Shown here one piece after another: positions 6,042-7,418 of a stretch of 7,418 nucleotides of DNA. The position numbers were made by a program, and so were the translations under genes. Below the pieces are notes generated by a model. That model was not told the DNA's origin. It did not search any database and was given only the letters and a program-made list of their open reading frames with translations. Position 1 is the first letter of the stretch, and the number at the start of each line of letters is the position of its first letter. This DNA comes from Candidatus Eiseniibacteriota bacterium. Its GTDB lineage: Bacteria > Arandabacterota > Arandabacteria > Arandabacterales > Arandabacteraceae. Location: NCBI GenBank assembly GCA_030592245.1, contig JAUVJV010000100.1:1-7418 (forward strand). The letters run 5' to 3'.

Positions 6042-6319
6042 AGCCCGAGAAGTACAGAGAACTTACCAGAGAGGAGCTCGAGAGGATATTGAGAGACTTA
6101 AGGGAAGAGCTTTTCAACCTGCGTTTCAGGGTCTCTACCCAGAAGCTCGACAATCCTTTGAGGCTCCGGGAAGTGAAGAGGGATATCGCGAGAGTGATAA
6201 CCATCTTGCGGGAAGACGAGCTGGGCAAGATCAGGCTGCCGGGCTCGGCAGAGGCTGGGACAGGAGAAGCGGTGACGGCGGAAACCAAGAAAGAGGCAGT
6301 GGGAAATGAAGGGGACTGA
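6038..6319 (+). CDS. rpmC: 50S ribosomal protein L29 with acidic C-terminal tail
   Basis: L29 is a small two-helix protein near the exit tunnel beside L23. The core, residues 1 to about 66, is typical: KYRELTREELERILRDLREELFNLRFR (5-31), then LDNPLRLREVKRDIARVITILRE (37-59), ending LGKIRL. It continues as a 27-residue tail rich in Gly, Ala, Glu and Thr, for 93 residues in all against the usual 60-70. The ATG at 6038 shares ATGA with the rplP stop; GAGGG upstream serves as a binding site. The last 14 bases overlap rpsQ, so the end of the tail is encoded by bases that also hold the rpsQ start. The tail could be a lineage trait or a drift of the stop codon into rpsQ. Confidence 0.96.
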   Translation: MKPEKYRELTREELERILRDLREELFNLRFRVSTQKLDNPLRLREVKRDIARVITILREDELGKIRLPGSAEAGTGEAVTAETKKEAVGNEGD

Positions 6320-6560
6320 AAGGAAGACTAAGACAGGTTTTGTCGTCAGCAGCAAGATGGACAAGACCGTTGTGGTGGCTGTTGAGAGGCGTCTGAGACA
6401 TCCGATCTACGGCAAAGTCGTGAGAAGAACTCCCCACTTCTACGCCCATGATGACAAGAACCAGTGTGGTGATGGGGACCTGGTGAGGATTGCTGAGACA
6501 AGACCCCTTAGCAAGCTGAAGAGATGGCGAGTGGTCGAGATAGTCAAGAAAGCTGAGTAG
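6306..6560 (+). CDS. rpsQ: 30S ribosomal protein S17
   Basis: S17 is an OB-fold protein that binds 16S rRNA early in 30S assembly. At 84 residues it has family length: KTGFVVSSKMDKTVVVAVERRLRHPIYGKVVRRT (9-42), HDDKNQCGDGDLVRI (48-62) and ETRPLSKLKRWRVVEIV (64-80) match the S17 pattern. The ATG at 6306 lies inside the end of rpmC, so the genes overlap by 14 bases in different frames. The upstream purine stretch is a weak Shine-Dalgarno site (AGTGGGA), which fits dependence on ribosomes arriving from rpmC. No later start would keep the conserved N-terminal strand. Confidence 0.97.
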   Translation: MKGTERKTKTGFVVSSKMDKTVVVAVERRLRHPIYGKVVRRTPHFYAHDDKNQCGDGDLVRIAETRPLSKLKRWRVVEIVKKAE

Positions 6561-6572
6561 GACAGGTTAACA

Positions 6573-6941
6573 ATGATACAAGTTGAAACAATGCTGACGA
6601 TTGCAGACAACTCGGGAGCCAAGACGGCGCAGTGCATCAGGATTCTCGGGGGTTCCTTCAGGCGGTATGCCAGGATCGGGGACATCATCGTGGTTACGGT
6701 GAAGGACGCGTTACCGGGCGGCGAGGTCAAGAAGGGACACGTGGTGAAGGCGGTGGTGGTGAGGACCCGGAAGGAGCACAGAAGGCCTGACGGGTCGTAC
6801 ATCCGCTTCGACCAGAACGCGGCAGTCCTGATAAACGACGACAAGGAGCCGAAGGCGTCGAGGATATTCGGCCCCGTGGCCCGGGAACTAAGGGACAAGC
6901 AGTTCATGAAGATCGTCTCGCTTGCTCCTGAAGTTGTCTAG
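6573..6941 (+). CDS. rplN: 50S ribosomal protein L14
   Basis: L14 lies at the subunit interface, contacts 16S rRNA helix 14 and is the binding site of the silencing factor RsfS. The protein is exactly 122 residues, the universal bacterial length, and near consensus throughout: MIQVETMLTIADNSGAKTAQCIRILGGS at 1-28, IGDIIVVTVKDALPGG at 36-51, VVKAVVVRTRKEHRRPDGSYIRFDQNAAVLIN at 57-88, RIFGPVARELRDK at 97-109 and the terminal FMKIVSLAPEVV. ATG at 6573 has a modest AGGACAGG stretch (6559-6566) upstream. This gene begins what is called the spc operon in E. coli, but only 12 bases separate it from rpsQ, so no promoter is evident there. Confidence 0.98.
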   Translation: MIQVETMLTIADNSGAKTAQCIRILGGSFRRYARIGDIIVVTVKDALPGGEVKKGHVVKAVVVRTRKEHRRPDGSYIRFDQNAAVLINDDKEPKASRIFGPVARELRDKQFMKIVSLAPEVV

Positions 6942-6942
6942 T

Positions 6943-6949
6943 GGAGGAG
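6943..6949 (+). promoter_or_regulatory. Ribosome binding site that fixes the rplX start at 6959
   Basis: GGAGGAG begins two bases after the rplN stop and lies nine bases before ATG 6959. A GTG at 6941 would give a start 18 bases earlier, but that would put this Shine-Dalgarno site inside the coding region and leave the gene without one. Confidence 0.75.
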
Positions 6950-6958
6950 AGACAATCG

Positions 6959-7276
6959 ATGCGGGTCGCAAAAGATGACACGGTGATGGTTATTTCAGGA
7001 GATGACCGGGGTAAGACCGGGAAGGTCCTGAAGGTGTTTCCAGAGAACAAACGCATCATTATTGAGGGCATCAATTTCATCAAGAGACACACCAAGCCCA
7101 AATCAAGGATGCAGCCCGGAGGGCTGATCGAGAAGGAAGCACCGATTCATGTTTCAAATGTAATGGTAGTCTGCCCGCGCTGTGGAGAGGGCAGCCGCCC
7201 CAAGAGGGCCCGGTTGGCAGATGGACGCCGCGTCCGGCAGTGCGGGAAGTGCAATGAGATCATAGGTAAGGCTTAA
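6959..7276 (+). CDS. rplX: 50S ribosomal protein L24 with zinc-ribbon C-terminus
   Basis: L24 is one of the first proteins to bind 23S rRNA and initiates 50S assembly. The 105-residue protein has the KOW motif near the N-terminus (DTVMVISGDDRGKTGKVLKVFP at 7-28), INFIKRHTKP at 38-47, GGLIEKEAPIHVSNVMVVCP at 54-73, and a C-terminal ribbon with CPRC (Cys72, Cys75) and CGKC (Cys95, Cys98). Four cysteines in this spacing are expected to hold one zinc ion; many bacterial L24 proteins keep them while others such as E. coli have lost them. The ATG at 6959 is preferred over GTG 6941 because of the Shine-Dalgarno position. Seventeen bases separate it from rplE. Confidence 0.97.
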   Translation: MRVAKDDTVMVISGDDRGKTGKVLKVFPENKRIIIEGINFIKRHTKPKSRMQPGGLIEKEAPIHVSNVMVVCPRCGEGSRPKRARLADGRRVRQCGKCNEIIGKA

Positions 7277-7293
7277 GTGAGGGTTAGGTAAAA

Positions 7294-7418
7294 GTGGCTG
7301 AGGAGAAGAAGATCAAGCAGCAGAAGCAGGGAAAGCAGGGGAAGCCCGGAAAGCAGGAGAAGTCCGGAAAGCAAGCGCCTGATGCCGATACTCAGGTTGA
7401 AGAGGGGTACGTGGCGAG
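7294..7418 (+). CDS. rplE: 50S ribosomal protein L5, N-terminal fragment with a repetitive basic extension
   Basis: The reading frame opens with GTG at 7294, after a GAGGG element at 7279-7283 and a nearer AGG at 7286-7288, and runs off the window. The 41 visible full codons give a Lys/Gln/Gly-rich segment (residues 2-29) followed by an acidic stretch ending EEGYVA. None of this is the conserved L5 core. The assignment rests on gene order, since rplE follows rplX in almost all bacteria, and on the YVA-R end resembling the lead-in to the L5 core. L5 binds 5S rRNA and sits in the central protuberance, contacting the P-site tRNA and S13. The extension of about 38 residues is far longer than usual. 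An alternative is that the true start lies beyond the window and this is a separate small gene, which I think less likely. Confidence 0.75.
   Translation, partial: MAEEKKIKQQKQGKQGKPGKQEKSGKQAPDADTQVEEGYVA
7330..7373 (+). repeat. Tandem 18-base repeat, about 2.4 copies, in the 5' end of rplE
   Basis: Unit 1 (7330-7347) and unit 2 (7348-7365) match at 16 of 18 bases, and a third partial unit (7366-7373) repeats the first eight bases. The period is a multiple of three, so each unit encodes six residues: GKQGKP, GKQEKS, then GKQ. The differences between units change amino acids. This looks like in-frame expansion by slippage or unequal exchange. Confidence 0.85.

Noticed and set aside
6941..6958. 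GTG start for L24 six codons upstream
   Set aside because: It overlaps the rplN stop and consumes the GGAGGAG site that suits ATG 6959. The extra residues are not L24-like.

Overview
The window is a stretch of bacterial chromosome carrying the front of the large S10-spc ribosomal protein cluster. Everything is on the + strand and nearly every base is used. From left to right: the 3' part of a tRNA-Gly(GCC), a complete tRNA-Thr(GGT), tuf (EF-Tu), then rpsJ, rplC, rplD, rplW, rplB, rpsS, rplV, rpsC, rplP, rpmC, rpsQ, rplN, rplX and the first 125 bases of what is almost certainly rplE. The order from rpsJ onward is the canonical bacterial one. No gap between genes exceeds about 70 bases, and I see no terminator or convincing promoter, so the whole window reads as one transcription unit that enters from upstream and leaves downstream.

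Organism: clearly a bacterium of moderately high G+C, with GTG and TTG starts (rpsJ, rplW, rpsC, rplE), strong Shine-Dalgarno sites and CCA encoded in both tRNAs. EF-Tu opens with MAKAKFERTKPH and GHIDHGKT, L3 has a GSIGxCATP segment, and L24 has a four-cysteine zinc ribbon. EF-Tu also carries a C-x-C-x4-C-x2-C insert in its G domain. From memory this mix suggests a deep-branching Gram-positive-type lineage (Actinobacteriota outside the classical Actinomycetes, or an anaerobic Firmicutes/Chloroflexi relative). This is a weak inference and a tree would be needed.

Functionally the genes form one translation module. EF-Tu delivers aminoacyl-tRNA. S10, S19, S3 and S17 belong to the 30S subunit. 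L3, L4, L23, L2, L22, L16, L29, L14, L24 and L5 belong to the 50S subunit. Translation is tightly coupled: rplD/rplW and rplP/rpmC overlap by 4 bases and rpmC/rpsQ by 14.

I see no undescribed system here. The observations worth a second look are modest: (1) a tRNA-Gly/tRNA-Thr/tuf front end, like the classical tufB locus, joined directly to the S10 operon; (2) a possible metal-binding cysteine cluster in EF-Tu; (3) codon use in tuf very unlike the ribosomal genes; (4) lineage-specific charged tails on L22, L29 and L5, the last built from an 18-base tandem repeat.
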